Below, piece by piece: positions 24,283-35,631 of a DNA stretch of 64,000 nt (the first letter of the stretch is position 1; every line of letters begins with the position of its first letter). Made by a program: the position numbers and the translations under genes. Under the pieces are notes generated by a model that was given only the letters and a program-made list of their open reading frames with translations, did no database searches and was not told the origin of the DNA. This DNA is from Filosporella fistucella. Taxonomy: Eukaryota; Ascomycota; Leotiomycetes; Helotiales. The stretch spans positions 2,356,001-2,420,000 of the forward strand of contig JAQJZZ010000017.1 of the NCBI GenBank assembly GCA_030077755.1, in the 5' to 3' direction.

Positions 24283-26692
24283 CGTGAAGGAGACCACTAG
24301 GATATTCGTTAGCAAACCCGAACATTCAACGTAAAATGCAGATAATCTTGTGTTCAAGGGTTCAAAAGCGCGAAATACCAAAAGAAAGGGGCGGAAAATG
24401 GCCTGTCAAGCTTCGATCTGGGCAATTTAATGTCCCAAAACATGCTTAATGTTCGTAGATTGATGGAAGACGCAGTAGAGGTTGTGAAGTTGAGTGATAG
24501 TAAATTTGTAAGAGGTAATTGATCTAAGCATAGAAATGACAGCGAAGAGCCGACGGAGCGTCAACCTGGTCGAGAGAGTTGCCCAAACTATGCCAGCTCT
24601 CCGCATATGTATAGAAAGCGCAGAGAGGGTAACAAAGGCCAGTGGTGGCAAGCATGTAAGGTATAATTCAATCAACCAAAGAGTTGACGGACAAGTGCCG
24701 ACAAAGCGTCAACCGGGACGAGATGTTTCCAAAACATATGCTAGATGACCGCTCCTTCATGGAAGACGCAGAAAAGGTAAAAAAGTCTAAGGGTAGCATA
24801 TCTGTGAATGTGGTTCAATTAACCAAAGAGATGACGGAGAAGTGCTGACGGAGCGTCGACGTGACACTGACATTCTCTTAGAATAGACTGCGATTATCTA
24901 ATGAACGGGAAAATTAAGTGACGATAGTAAAGTGCAACGAAACAGGAAGGTCAAAGCAGCGCAAGACGCTCCTAAAAGTAGACGAAAAGTATGCAGAAGA
25001 ACCTCGACAAGGGAGCCTCATCTTCCTAGAAGAACTCAAATGTTCGTCGCGAATGGTGCACGAGTGCACATTTTGAGTAGCAAGGAAGATCAGTAGATCT
25101 GAGATGTTCAGACTCTTGAATCTCGTGTGAGATATTGGAGAGACTGTAGATATTCGGGCAAGTGTACTTCACAGAACACTTACACAATCTTCGTATAGTG
25201 ATGCAATCATATTGTGAAAGTCAAACTCCCGAAAGAATGTGGAGTATAAATGACGTTCTTCGACCAGCAACAGCATGGAAGCATCATGAAACCAAGACTT
25301 TCTCAAAATCAAATGAATAAATCATCAATGAGCCCTTGGTCCATGAAGCATGTTATCCAAGCAAAGCGAGGTCCTCCTTCTGAGTTAGGGACCCCACACG
25401 CAGTTTAGCATTCGCCGAAATATAGACGCCATGAGACTTTTGGAAGGCAGGAGTTCAGAGCGCAAGGGCGAAAGAATTCTGACGCAACTAGATTTGAGCT
25501 TTAGATCCCCGTTATTAAGGTTTTGCGTAACGAATTTTGAGTCTGATGAACAGAGAATGATAAGAATACGACCAAAGGATGCCCAATTGACACATTGTAA
25601 AGCCAGGTCTAGACAACTTTGTGTAGCCAAAAACAGTGAGATATAGACTGGTCGCAGCCGGGATGTGAATAGAAGCATGCAGAGCGAGGAAAGACATCCA
25701 ATTTGTGTAGAAGGGAGGCGTGCAAGCGAAAGTGAGTTGCGGAACGTGACGAGGAAGCGAAACAAGGTTAACATACCCAAAGATCAGTAGATCTAGAATA
25801 TTGTCAGCGTTTTGTAATGGGGGATACCCAAAGAGATAATCTCAATGGATTCAGGCGAAGAAGGGTACAAAAAGGGTGTGTAGGTATGTCAAAGGTGAAG
25901 CTTCGCCTCTTTGCCTTCATAGGGCTGAGCAGCGCCTCTAGGCAACAACCAAGCCAAAGAAAGGTGAAATACGTACCGGGATTGCTATAGACGTTCTATT
26001 TGGACTTTTCAAAGGCTGAAACACGTTGATAGAGTGTATGATGGATGGGTAAAGCAGGTTAGTAAAGGCGTTAACTCGAGGTTGAAGGTTATGGAGGAGA
26101 GTCGAGGTGTAGAAAGCTGTGAGACGTGGGGAAAGAGTCGCTTGATGCCTGCAGCGCTGAGCTGAGCCACAAGATCAAGCCGCGGACCGTTTGGGACTAG
26201 CTTCGTGAATATGTCATATTGAGTCACATGATAAGGCTGAATTGCGTCGCTGCTGGGTACAAGAGAGCCCCAGTGGTTGGCCGGGATGAAATCTAATTTC
26301 AAGGCTGCTGCTACGCTGTTAACTTGCTTGTTTATACGAAGTCACGAAGTGGCGTTGTCCCCAAATGATCCCGTCTGCTAGCTAGTCATGGCACGGGCCA
26401 CTCCCACAACCCCTTCCGAAGCGAGATGCTGGTGCTTACGGAATATGGCCTTCTGTAAGAGTCCGCTGATACCTATCACTAACCCCACTGAGGCTCCAAC
26501 TTGGAATATTCATGCAACGGGACTCAGTCCGGCAGCAAAAAAACTTCGACAACAAATTACTAACACATTTTAAATCGTATTTCACTGAAGGAGATTGGTA
26601 GGAGGAAGCATGCTGCCGGCCGGGTTGGAGCTCTCTTAAAAGGACTGATACATGAAGGCTTGCGGTTTGGTGGAAAGAAGGAGAAATGACAT
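24283..26692. other. 2.4 kb gene-poor stretch with decayed repeats
   Basis: No convincing gene. A frame at 25385-25780 (-) is long enough to notice but its composition is not protein-like. The left part carries the ~147-base tandem repeat listed separately. The 15-base word AAGATCAGTAGATCT occurs at about 25089 and again near 25779. Confidence 0.5.
24430..24880. repeat. Decayed tandem repeat, period about 147 bases, three copies
   Basis: The core GCCGACGGAGCGTCAACC at 24549 recurs as GCCGACAAAGCGTCAACC at 24697 and GCTGACGGAGCGTCGACG at 24844, spacings 148 and 147. A second landmark, CCAAAAC...ATGGAAGACGCAG, occurs at 24435 and at 24729, 294 bases apart (two periods). Each core is preceded by TGACxG(A/C)...AAG(T/A)G. 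Differences are mostly C-T and G-A changes, which would fit RIP-like decay but too few are counted to prove it. Confidence 0.7.
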
Positions 26693-27865
26693 ATGCTTGA
26701 AACAATGACTGATGTTCATGGAACACCACACCATAGATCCTACTTCTATGTAGGTGGCGAATACACAAATATTCCAGCAGGGCATATATTTCAGCATCAG
26801 ATGTATGTTGAGAAGCTGGTACCTGTTGGAGGATCCAGAAATGAATTACCGATCGTCTTTATCCACGGAGGGGCACAAACAGGAACAGTAGGTGCTAACT
26901 TCGTCACAAGTGTTTGCTGAATTTGGGTCAGAATTGGCTGAACAAACCGGATGGTAATCCTGGGTGGGCTTCCTACTTCTTATCCCTTGGCTATGAAGTA
27001 TACATCGTAGATCAAACTCACACCGGACGATCAGCTTGGAATCCACAGGGACAGCATAAACAGATTTCTGCTCCAGTGGAGCTAGTAGAGCAGCATTTCA
27101 CAGCCACAAAGAATTTCAATCTCTGGCCGCAGGCAACATTACATACACAATGGCCAGGAGTACATATTTTCCTTCAGAATCAGGATCCTTGCTAACAATA
27201 TAAAGACAGGAATGAAAGGCGATCCTATATTCGACACTTATTACGCTTCGACCATGCAGTCCCTCTCCTCCACTTCCGAACAGGAACGTACTATGCGATT
27301 AGCTGGAATAGCTCTCCTCGATAAAATCGGCCCAGCAATACTCATAACACATTCCCGGGGAGGACTACATGGTTGGGCATGGGCTGATGCAAGATCCGAG
27401 CTGGTAAAAGCACTTGTTCAAGTCGAGCCTCGAGGGCCACCATTCAGGGAAGCGCTCTTCTTTGAGCCAATGTTGGCCAGACCTTTCGGGTTAACCACTA
27501 CGGAGCTCACATTCGAACCTGCTCCTACGAATGAAGAAGAGCCGTTGGCTATGGAGATATTGATAGCTACTTCTAATCAACAGATAGACTGTGTTTTGCA
27601 AGCTGAGCCAGCAAGACAGTTAGTCAAGCTGATGGATGTACCGATTTTGGTTGTTACAGGCGAAGCGAGTTATCATGCTACATATGATCATTCTGTTATT
27701 GCTTTTCTCGAGCAGGCTGGCTGTAAAATGGTGGAACATATGGAATTGGGAAAGATGGGCATACATGGGAATGGACATATGTTATTTTTGGAGAAGAACA
27801 GTGACGATATCGCTGAGGCAATCGAGGGGTGGATTGGGAAGACGGTGGGGGGGATGAACGTGTGA
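26693..27865 (+). CDS. Alpha/beta hydrolase fold protein
   Basis: Predicted 360-residue hydrolase or esterase of unknown substrate. Exons 26693-26887, 26932-27159 and 27206-27865 (introns of 44 and 46 bases). The oxyanion motif HGGAQTGT leads into [16 protein letters not shown] only after removal of intron 1. The nucleophile elbow is THSRGG (Ser of S-R-G-G). The acid is probably in the [19 protein letters not shown] strand end, and the histidine in [10 protein letters not shown]. The second acceptor is placed at 27205 (TATAAAG) rather than the nearby CAG at 27209 because only the former keeps frame (WPG-TGMKGDP). No signal peptide or TM is visible. The start sits directly on the conserved part, so a missing upstream exon is possible. 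Confidence 0.85.
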
Positions 27866-28620
27866 TATTTGTTCCGCGTTGCTTTTGCTTATGTAGATTT
27901 CGAAGGAGAGTTGAATAATCAATTCTGATCGTTGAGACCTTCTTTCATACACGGTTCCAGCAGAAGTTAGACTAGAACTTTTGTGACCTTCCTCTAGTTC
28001 CGGAAATCACTGCGTCTTAGTGGAATTCTTTGAACTGTTTGATGACCCTCAACTGTGCCTCACTCAGTGGCGCACAAAATAGTAGCAACTGAAAAGGCAA
28101 GCTTTATTGGAAGCTAAGCAGACTCGAAACAGTTCCGTAGGTTCATTGCTGTGTGCTTCAGTGTTATGAAGTTAGTAGTAGTATCTTCAACTTTGGACCT
28201 CCTGCAGAACAACTTTACTCTATGTATCTATCTAAACTCAACCAGATTTTGAAAGCATGAAGATCCATAGTTTAATTAGTCCTGCTTAATTTTGCTACCA
28301 GGCTATGCTAGACAGAAACCTTAAGCAGAAAAATTTCACCTTACAAACCCATCAATCGATTATTTAGCGCCTCTTTTGCATGGAGAGGACATCATCAAGA
28401 TGGAAAATGTCACCAAAAACATCGCCAAATCCACTGCTGCTTCGTGACGAGCAGTCTGGTAGTTCATTCCGGAGGTTTGTTTGGTTTGGGATAGGAAAAA
28501 GGGGCAAGATTTAACTCTATTTCTCTGCCAGGTTGGCACGGACCCGGTTCCTGATCATCGCACATCAACAATATCAGACGGGAGCTCCTCTTCCTCTCCA
28601 CTCTTCAACCTCACCTCACA
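27866..28620. other. Intergenic
   Basis: Upstream region of the ZIP transporter; several stop-rich frames, nothing recognisable. Pyrimidine-rich just before the ATG at 28621. Confidence 0.4.
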
Positions 28621-29981
28621 ATGCCTTTCTTCCGCCCCCGCCATGTCTGCCTGCTCTTCTGCATCGCAATCGCATGTGTGTTTGCAGAGAAACATGCGGC
28701 CTCAATTGCTTCCATGAGCATGCCCGAAATAGAGGATAAGCTTCAAGTAAGCCGTACCACCCCACCCTCAAGGACACGATACTAATCGCGATTTTCGAAA
28801 TAGGAATGTGCTCTCGTGCAAGATTTAAATACCTATAAACTTGCTACTTCACCGCAGACTTCCTCTCTTACATCTCGTATCTTCGCGGTCTTGTTCCCTG
28901 GATCGCCGGCTGTTAATGCTCTCCTTGCTACATTATATATTTCCGGGCCTCCGAACTTCCTTCTCGCATTATGCCCACCTAATATCGATCCCTCGTCTTT
29001 ATCTGTCATGGTAGCTTTCGCCGTCGGAGGACTGCTGGGTGATACATTATTTCATCTCCTCCCGGAAATCTTTCTTGGCGAGGATAGCCCTGAGCATGTG
29101 CGATTTGTGATGGTAGAGCCAAATAGGAACCTCTTACTTGGAGTCGCGATTATGGTCGGCTTTGTTACATTTGTAGCTATGGATAAGGGACTGAGAATCG
29201 CGACTGGTGGCGAGGGACATGAGCATAGTCATTCGCACGGGACAGTGGAGGTTGTGAAGCCTGTTGGAAAAACAAGCGCTTTGGAGGATTCGCCTGCTAA
29301 ATCCACAAGATCGAGGAAGAAGGAAAATGGGTCTACCAGTTTGGAAGTGGTTAAAGCAGAGAAGGAGATTAATGCTAGTGTCAAGCTGGCCGGATATCTC
29401 AACCTGATGTTAGTGATCGGACTGATTCGGAGATGACGGCTAATGTTTGCAGTGCCGACTTCACCCATAATATCACAGATGGCCTCGCAATGTCCTCTTC
29501 CTTCTACGCTTCTCCAACAATCGGAGCTACAACGACTGTTGCCGTCTTCTTCCACGAGATCCCACACGAGGTCGGCGACTTTGCACTTTTGATTCAATCT
29601 GGCTTCTCGAAGAAACAAGCTATGGGCGCTCAATTCGTCACTGCATTGGGAGCTCTTCTTGGAACGGTTATCGGTATTGCTGTCCAAGAATACGGAGGCA
29701 GTGGAGGTGAAGGGGCTGGTGGCAGATTTGATGGATTGATGGGAACTAGTTTGTCATGGGGTGATATGCTTCTTCCATTCACAGCTGGGACATTCTTATA
29801 CGTCGGAACGGTCGCAGTTATTCCCGAATTGCTGGAAACTGGTAAAGATAGAGGTGTGGAACTGAGGAAGACTGCTCAGCAGTTTCTTGCGATGGCAACT
29901 GGAGCTGGTATCATGCTTTAGTAAGTGGTTTTCTCTGGATTTCATCTTTACTAATGATGCTGTAGCATCTCTTGGTCATAG
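28621..29981 (+). CDS. ZIP zinc transporter, KE4/SLC39A7-like
   Basis: Zinc transporter of the LIV-1/KE4 branch, which in yeast (Yke4) and animals (ZIP7) acts in the ER or secretory-pathway membrane. Predicted 404 residues in four exons: 28621-28746, 28804-29408, 29453-29920 and 29966-29981. It starts with a cleavable-looking signal peptide (FFRPRHVCLLFCIAIACVFA). The metal path motifs are HNITDGLA in TM4 and HEIPHEVGDFALL in TM5. A His-rich loop (EGHEHSHSHG) lies between TM3 and TM4 and is followed by a basic linker. Intron 2 uses GTTAGT and restores LNLIADFTHN. The last exon supplies only the YISWS end, typical of the family. Confidence 0.93.
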
Positions 29982-30573
29982 ATGGATAGACATAGATGGC
30001 GCAACAATAAAGATAGAAGACAAAGGTAATGTGCATGAACGTACAATATATAATATACAGCATTGGATTGCTGCTTCGAAAGGGGCACTCGCCGGGGTAG
30101 GTTGGCATTTCTGGGGGCATTTTACGGGGAACTATAGCCATCGGGATGGGCTCAAAATCATTATACACTTCACTCTTCTCTTTTTGTTTTTCATTTTGTG
30201 AACTTTTCACCCCAACTTTACTCACGTAAATTTCCTTGGCATGTCCCCCTTTCCCCGCGATCATGTGGCATTCTTGTGTACCCAACCCCAATCAGCATAA
30301 GATCTGCACAATCCTTGCTTACACAACTCTCGCTGCAACAACAGAATGTAACAATAGCTTCTATGCTCCCCTTCCGACACTCTCATTCGGTATCTCTACT
30401 GCCACAGCTTATCATGCTTCATATTCGGGTCGGTCTATCACTGCCCAGCAGAATGGTTCCTGGCCGATCTGTACTACCCCACCATTGGAAAATGCCGGTG
30501 ATAACATATATACTACCATATGCTGCTATCTTTCATTTGATCATACCACTCTATACTCCAACAGGCATTCATC
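29982..30573. other. Intergenic upstream of amino-acid permease
   Basis: Two overlapping plus frames (30198-30599 and 30236-30646) run into the permease start but in other frames and with atypical composition. Probably promoter and 5' UTR. Confidence 0.4.
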
Positions 30574-32217
30574 ATGGAGCTCGGCACCAAAGACATTGAG
30601 GCCAAAGGCCCAAATGATAGTCCCAATATCGACGTCGATGCTCTGAAATCAGCTGAATTCGAAAACAAAAACGTCGGAACTCTTCATAGAGATCTCAAAG
30701 CGAGACGTGTCCAGTTCCTCGCTCTGTCGGGAGCGATAGGCACTGGTCTCTTCGTAGGCAGTGGTCAAATCCTGTCTCTAGCTGGCCCTTTGTCTGCTCT
30801 CTTAGCATACGCAATCACGGACTACAATCTCTACGCAGTGATCAATAGCATGGGCGAAATGGCAACTTGGCTTCCAGTCCCAGGGGCAGTTCCTGTCTAC
30901 GCAGCTCGATTTGTGGATCCCGCTCTAGGTTTCACACTTGGCTGGAATTACTGGTACCAATTTGCAATCGGTGTTCCAATCGAGATCAGCGCTGCTGCTA
31001 TCGTTATTGATTACTGGCCCAATGCCGTACCGACTGTGATCTGGATAACAATTATGTTCGTCCTCATGGTAGCCATCAACTGTTTCCCTGTTAAAATATA
31101 CGGAGAAACAGAATTCGTGTTTGGAGCGATCAAACTTACCACTATCGTTGGTCTCATTCTGCTCATGTTCATCATCGATCTTGGTGGTACACCTAAAGGC
31201 GATCGAATCGGATTTCGCTACTGGAAGAACCCAGGGCCGATGAATGAGTATCTCGAACCAGGGGCTTTAGGCCATTTCCTCGCGTTTTGGAAAGTCTTCA
31301 TTCAAGCCACTTTTGCCTATGGTGGCAGTGAGATGGTCGTCGTTGCTGCAGGTGAGACAGAGAACCCGAGACATAATATCCCGAAAGCTGTTCGTCGTGT
31401 GTTTTGGTGGATAGCTATCTTTTACGTTCTCTCGATCCTGTTGGTGGGAATGTGTGTATCCTCACACGATCCAAGACTACTCAATTCTATTCAAGCTGGC
31501 GCTCCAGGCGTAGCTGCATCTCCTTTCGTGATAGCTATCACGAATGGTGGCATCTCTGGCCTTCCTTCAGTCATCAACGCCGTGGTCCTGACATCCGCCT
31601 GGTCAGCGGGGAACTCTTTCTTCTATGCCTCAACACGTATTCTCTACTCTACCGCTCTAGATGGTAAAGCACCTCACTTTCTCACCTACGAAAAGTTCGG
31701 TATCCCGTATGCCTGTGTAGGCATCACCACTGCTCTCAGCTGCCTCGTTTATCTAAACGTCAGTTCCAGCTCTTCAGACGTGTTCTTCTGGATCAGTAAT
31801 TTAAGTGCTGTCAGTACATTGATAGTATGGACTTCCATCTCAATAACCTACATCCGCTTCCATGCTGGCATGAAAGCGCAAGGCATCCCTCGCCCGTCCC
31901 TCCCCTTCAAAACACCCTTTCAACCCTATCTCGCCTACTTTGCAGCTGTCTTCTCCGCCACTGTAGCCTTCTTCAATGGTTTCGATGCTTTTTTCCCTGG
32001 GAGATTCTCAGCTAAGACCTTTGTACCGCCGTATATTGATATACCTATCTTTGCATCACTATTCTTGGGATATAAGTTCTGGTTTAGGACCAAGTTTGTG
32101 AAGGTCCAGGATATGGACTTTTGGAGTGGGAAGGAGGAGATTGATAGATTGGAGGAGACGTGGGAGGTCAGGAAACCGAGGAACTTTTTGGAGAGGCTGT
32201 GGTTCTGGGTTGCTTAG
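30574..32217 (+). CDS. Amino-acid permease (AAT/YAT family)
   Basis: Plasma-membrane proton-coupled amino-acid permease, 547 residues, single exon. Twelve TMs are expected. TM1 motif GAIGTGLFVGSGQILSLAGP and the family signature around FAYGGSEMVVVAAGETENPR are intact. The C-terminal tail is charged (EEIDRLEETWEVRKPRNFLE) and ends in aromatic FWVA. It resembles fungal proline/general permeases; the substrate cannot be assigned. A long intronless frame contrasts with most neighbours. Confidence 0.93.
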   Translation: MELGTKDIEAKGPNDSPNIDVDALKSAEFENKNVGTLHRDLKARRVQFLALSGAIGTGLFVGSGQILSLAGPLSALLAYAITDYNLYAVINSMGEMATWLPVPGAVPVYAARFVDPALGFTLGWNYWYQFAIGVPIEISAAAIVIDYWPNAVPTVIWITIMFVLMVAINCFPVKIYGETEFVFGAIKLTTIVGLILLMFIIDLGGTPKGDRIGFRYWKNPGPMNEYLEPGALGHFLAFWKVFIQATFAYGGSEMVVVAAGETENPRHNIPKAVRRVFWWIAIFYVLSILLVGMCVSSHDPRLLNSIQAGAPGVAASPFVIAITNGGISGLPSVINAVVLTSAWSAGNSFFYASTRILYSTALDGKAPHFLTYEKFGIPYACVGITTALSCLVYLNVSSSSSDVFFWISNLSAVSTLIVWTSISITYIRFHAGMKAQGIPRPSLPFKTPFQPYLAYFAAVFSATVAFFNGFDAFFPGRFSAKTFVPPYIDIPIFASLFLGYKFWFRTKFVKVQDMDFWSGKEEIDRLEETWEVRKPRNFLERLWFWVA

Positions 32218-33175
32218 GAGGGTGGAGTTTCAACATATCATGGTCTTGGCTGGCAAATTGTACGGAAATGAAGACTGGGGTGTGTGCGAGTCAACGATAA
32301 ACTCGTAGGTTGAGTAAATATACTTTTTTTCACTTACAGATTTCTATCATTTGTGTTACGCTACTCTATAGCGTCTAGGAGCACGCATGACTGAGTCCAA
32401 TTACGGACTTGATCATAGTTATTCAATAATTAAAAATTATCTTGCAGCTCTCTTAATCATATATTTCAAACTCATTCCTAAGCTCTCAAATCAAGAGTCG
32501 TTTTCGGGGAGATTGCGCTTAATGTCTTAGTGCTTCGTCCCTGCCATGTTCTCGAAAATTTCACAAGCTTCGCTGAAAATGAAGTCATCTACCCTCCACC
32601 TCAGCGCTTCTCATACAGTGAATCACAACTTATCTGGTCTTCATGACTATTTATTGTGATATGGCCTATCTAGCATACTTAGTGTGCAATATTTTCACAT
32701 TTTCCTGAATATTCATATTGTAAAATCTGGCTAGCGTACCTCTTGTAAGTCAGATTTCCAATACCCCACAAACTAACATGACTTACTGAGCGTCTTCTCC
32801 CGTCATAGTACCTGTCTCTATCATCCACTTGAATCATTTTGAGCCTAGTCTCGAGACTCTTCCGCACAAATTCGCCGTTTTTATCTTCTAGCTTGGAGGC
32901 AGGTCGATCCTAGTATCATTTTAACTAGTTCTCTCTTGCTCGATCGTACAGTTCAGCGAGCCTTCATCGAATTTGAATTAGTCCCTGTTGGAATCCTGAC
33001 TGGGTAGACAGATTGGAATATGGACTGCTACGGATCTCACGATGCATATAAGCACTTGCTTCCTCCGTTGAGGCAGATCTTTTTCCCCCATCACATTCAA
33101 TAGTTCGAGGATATACTCAGCCTTATCACTTATACTATATTTGCGGCGATCGATCATCAACTCCAATCAGCAACA
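32218..33175. other. Intergenic
   Basis: About 960 AT-rich bases between two plus-strand genes. Only short stop-rich frames. A TATA-like ACTATATTTG element lies about 45 bases before the kinase ATG. Confidence 0.4.
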
Positions 33176-34735
33176 ATGGCAGCACCTCAATCCCTCGTGG
33201 CCTTACATGATACCAACATCTCTGAAGAGGATTATCAAGTTTCCGAAACGGTTGCTAACATGGGCTACGTCGAACGCAGGAAATTTCACCATATAGAGAT
33301 GCTTATGAAGTCCGGACGACCTGGTACTACCAACGACAGAGTAATGGAACTCCTGATCGACTATAGAGACGAAAATGTCAACGAAAGATGTGTTGCCGGC
33401 TACACCCCGTTGATGATGGCTGCAGGCACTGACAACTTCAAAATAGCTAAATTACTTCTGAAGAATGGAGCAGACACTGACCTTATGAGCGATTCTGGAG
33501 AGACAGCCCTCAGTCGCGCCATTCTTGGCGGTCATTCTTTGAGGATTGTTGAGCTCATTCTCAATCATCAATCCTTCACCTGGGACAATTACATCCCACT
33601 AGCCCAGAAGGTGCTTCGGTACGCCATCAACTGTGCAACTGTTCTTGAGTGTACAAGATGTGGTGAGGACGAGTGTCGAATCAAAACGGCTTCATGGATG
33701 ATTCGAATGTCGGCAAAAGAAGGACATGAACGATTCGGAGAATTGAAACTTCTTGTGCATTTCCCATTCGGACCTAAAACCGCTGAGAGAGAATTGAAAA
33801 AAGCCGAGGTCGAATTTATGCAACAGCGTCGACGTCCATATATTCCATACGAGTTCCTTCGCACGTACGAGCTCGAGAATAATCTGAATCAGAGATCCCT
33901 CGGAAATGGCGCCAACGGAACCGTCTTCAAGGTCCAGGACTGCGATAGAGAGAAAAGATACCATCCTATTTGTGCGGTCAAAGTTGCTTTCTCCAGGAAT
34001 ACCAGTTCTCGGGAGTTGAGCATGCTGGAACACGTCAAGAGAGCAGGCGGACATAGGAACATCAATGGCTTAATAGAGTCTTTCAGCGATCTCTATAATT
34101 CCGGTGCATTCATAGTCCTTCAGTATGCTAAGTTTGGCAGTCTTCGACACTACACCCGCAAAAACATTAACTTGGGGGATAATTTCCACAAGAGTGTCTT
34201 CAGGCAAATCATAGAGGGCCTTCGATTTCTCCATAGCGTTAAAATCATGCACGACGACCTCAAATCCGAAAATATCCTCGTCTCTGGGGCCAAAGGAAAC
34301 GAGGTAGTTCAGATTTCTGATCTCGGCAACTCCTCATTCATGGACCAGAACGGCTATGTCTATAGATCTCTTGGCACTCCCATCATTCAAGCCCCTGAGT
34401 TCCAGGTATCATCTCAAAAAGTTTACGGTCGGTCAGCAGACATCTTTTCGGCTGGATGCCTCCTCTACGAACTCATAACCACTACTTCGCCTCTCGAGCC
34501 GGCTACTTTCATGCGTCTCTGCAAGCTCAGTTATGCGCCTCAATGGGAAAAATGTGTAAGGGTTGGCATCCAGCTAGCACATTGGGAAGAGATCAAAACA
34601 ATTTGCTATGATTCTGTTCCCTCACCGTGGAATGCTTATTACAAATATCTTTTGTGCATCTCTATGCTGAGATGGAACCCCGCCGATAGATCAGACATAG
34701 ACCATATCCTCGCCAATCCCTGGCTTTCAAGTTAA
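33176..34735 (+). CDS. Ankyrin-repeat protein kinase
   Basis: 519 residues, single exon. Residues about 55-130 form two to three ankyrin repeats (GYTPLMMAAGTDNFKIAKLL; GETALSRAILGGH). A linker with a Cys cluster (ECTRCGEDEC, about 158-167) follows, then a kinase domain from about 235. Glycine loop LGNGANGTV (242-250), ATP Lys269 in CAVKV, catalytic loop HDDLKSEN (359-366), metal-binding DLG (382-384) and APE (406-408). HRD has become HDD and DFG has become DLG, but the Lys and both Asp residues needed for catalysis are kept, so it could be active. The role is unknown; fungal ankyrin-kinase fusions are sometimes linked to non-self recognition, which is only an inference here. Confidence 0.88.
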   Translation: MAAPQSLVALHDTNISEEDYQVSETVANMGYVERRKFHHIEMLMKSGRPGTTNDRVMELLIDYRDENVNERCVAGYTPLMMAAGTDNFKIAKLLLKNGADTDLMSDSGETALSRAILGGHSLRIVELILNHQSFTWDNYIPLAQKVLRYAINCATVLECTRCGEDECRIKTASWMIRMSAKEGHERFGELKLLVHFPFGPKTAERELKKAEVEFMQQRRRPYIPYEFLRTYELENNLNQRSLGNGANGTVFKVQDCDREKRYHPICAVKVAFSRNTSSRELSMLEHVKRAGGHRNINGLIESFSDLYNSGAFIVLQYAKFGSLRHYTRKNINLGDNFHKSVFRQIIEGLRFLHSVKIMHDDLKSENILVSGAKGNEVVQISDLGNSSFMDQNGYVYRSLGTPIIQAPEFQVSSQKVYGRSADIFSAGCLLYELITTTSPLEPATFMRLCKLSYAPQWEKCVRVGIQLAHWEEIKTICYDSVPSPWNAYYKYLLCISMLRWNPADRSDIDHILANPWLSS

Positions 34736-35631
34736 AGAGAACGATGGGTATCGGAAGAAAGAGTTGGATACTAACAGATCGTTACTAGACATCGGAAGTA
34801 TCATTTGGGGGAAAAAATTGATTATTTAACGAACAGAAATTCAAAAGCACACCCCCCCCCCCCCAAAAAAAACCAAAACTCGGAAGATGAAATGAAAACA
34901 CAGGGAAAGAAATATAGAGAAGTAAATTTCAGGTCCCAAGATTAGAACAGTGGGACACTTAGTCTGTACGTATGTATGCATGAAGTTTGCATAATTTTTT
35001 GAATTGATGCTCTTAGTCTTGGGATTTTGTGTACTTTACTTTCTTAAGTATTGTACACAAGAATGAGTTTCCGTGAAAGATCTCGACAAAATTGGAATTA
35101 TATTATAAAATAGAAAAAGAGAATGTAAAAGGCCTCACCAAAGGCTTCTCCGCTGCTCTTATAGAAATAACAATGTGAAAAGTGAATAAAGGATTGTGAA
35201 GTTCAGATGAAATGTATGGAGTGAGTACGTGAAGGCTTGGTTTAAAGTATGAAGGTATAATTTAAAACTTTAAAACATTAAAACAGTAGGTGTTGAGGCA
35301 GCCCCACCCCAAGAGTCATATATCTGAATAGGCTGTGACTATCATACCGCAATGAAGTCCCTGTGGCCGAGTGGTTAGTTGAGGGTCGCAAACTATAAAA
35401 ATGGCTTCTTAAAAAATCCCTCGGGATTTTCTAAGGTGTATCTCATCTTCGGAGGGGTACACTGGAGTTTTGCCGTTGATGACTTGGAAATCCTTTTTGG
35501 GCTTTTTGGGGACTTTCAGCCAAGCGAGCTTTCTTTTTTTTCGAGGGTTTCTGAATTGCTGTCGTATTGCCCGAGTACCAATTTATCATAGAGAAGAGAT
35601 ACTGGTATTATAAACCCTGGCAACATTTCCT
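34736..35631. other. Intergenic with homopolymer and tRNA-like fragment
   Basis: Between the convergent kinase (+) and PNP oxidase (-). Contains 13 C followed by 8 A at about 34852-34872, a tRNA-Ser-like fragment near 35357, and an 18-base palindrome (AAAATCCC-TC-GGGATTTT) at 35413-35430. Confidence 0.5.
35357..35378 (+). other. tRNA-Ser-like 5' fragment with A box
   Basis: The sequence GTCCCTGTGGCCGAGTGGTT resembles the acceptor and D-arm half of a eukaryotic serine tRNA, with an internal pol III A box TGGCCGAGTGG at 35364-35374. No matching 3' acceptor strand (CAGGGAC) or B box (GGTTCGANTCC) follows within 200 bases, so it is not a complete tRNA gene. Confidence 0.45.

Noticed and set aside
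25385..25780. 131-codon minus-strand frame
   Set aside because: No ATG in good context, no domain-like pattern, and it lies in a repeat-bearing gene-poor stretch.
27205..27209. Alternative CAG acceptor in the hydrolase gene
   Set aside because: It would shift the frame into a stop; the AAAG acceptor at 27205 keeps the family-like WPG-TGM join.
35340..35600. Complete tRNA gene
   Set aside because: The A box is present but neither a B box nor a matching 3' acceptor strand follows.
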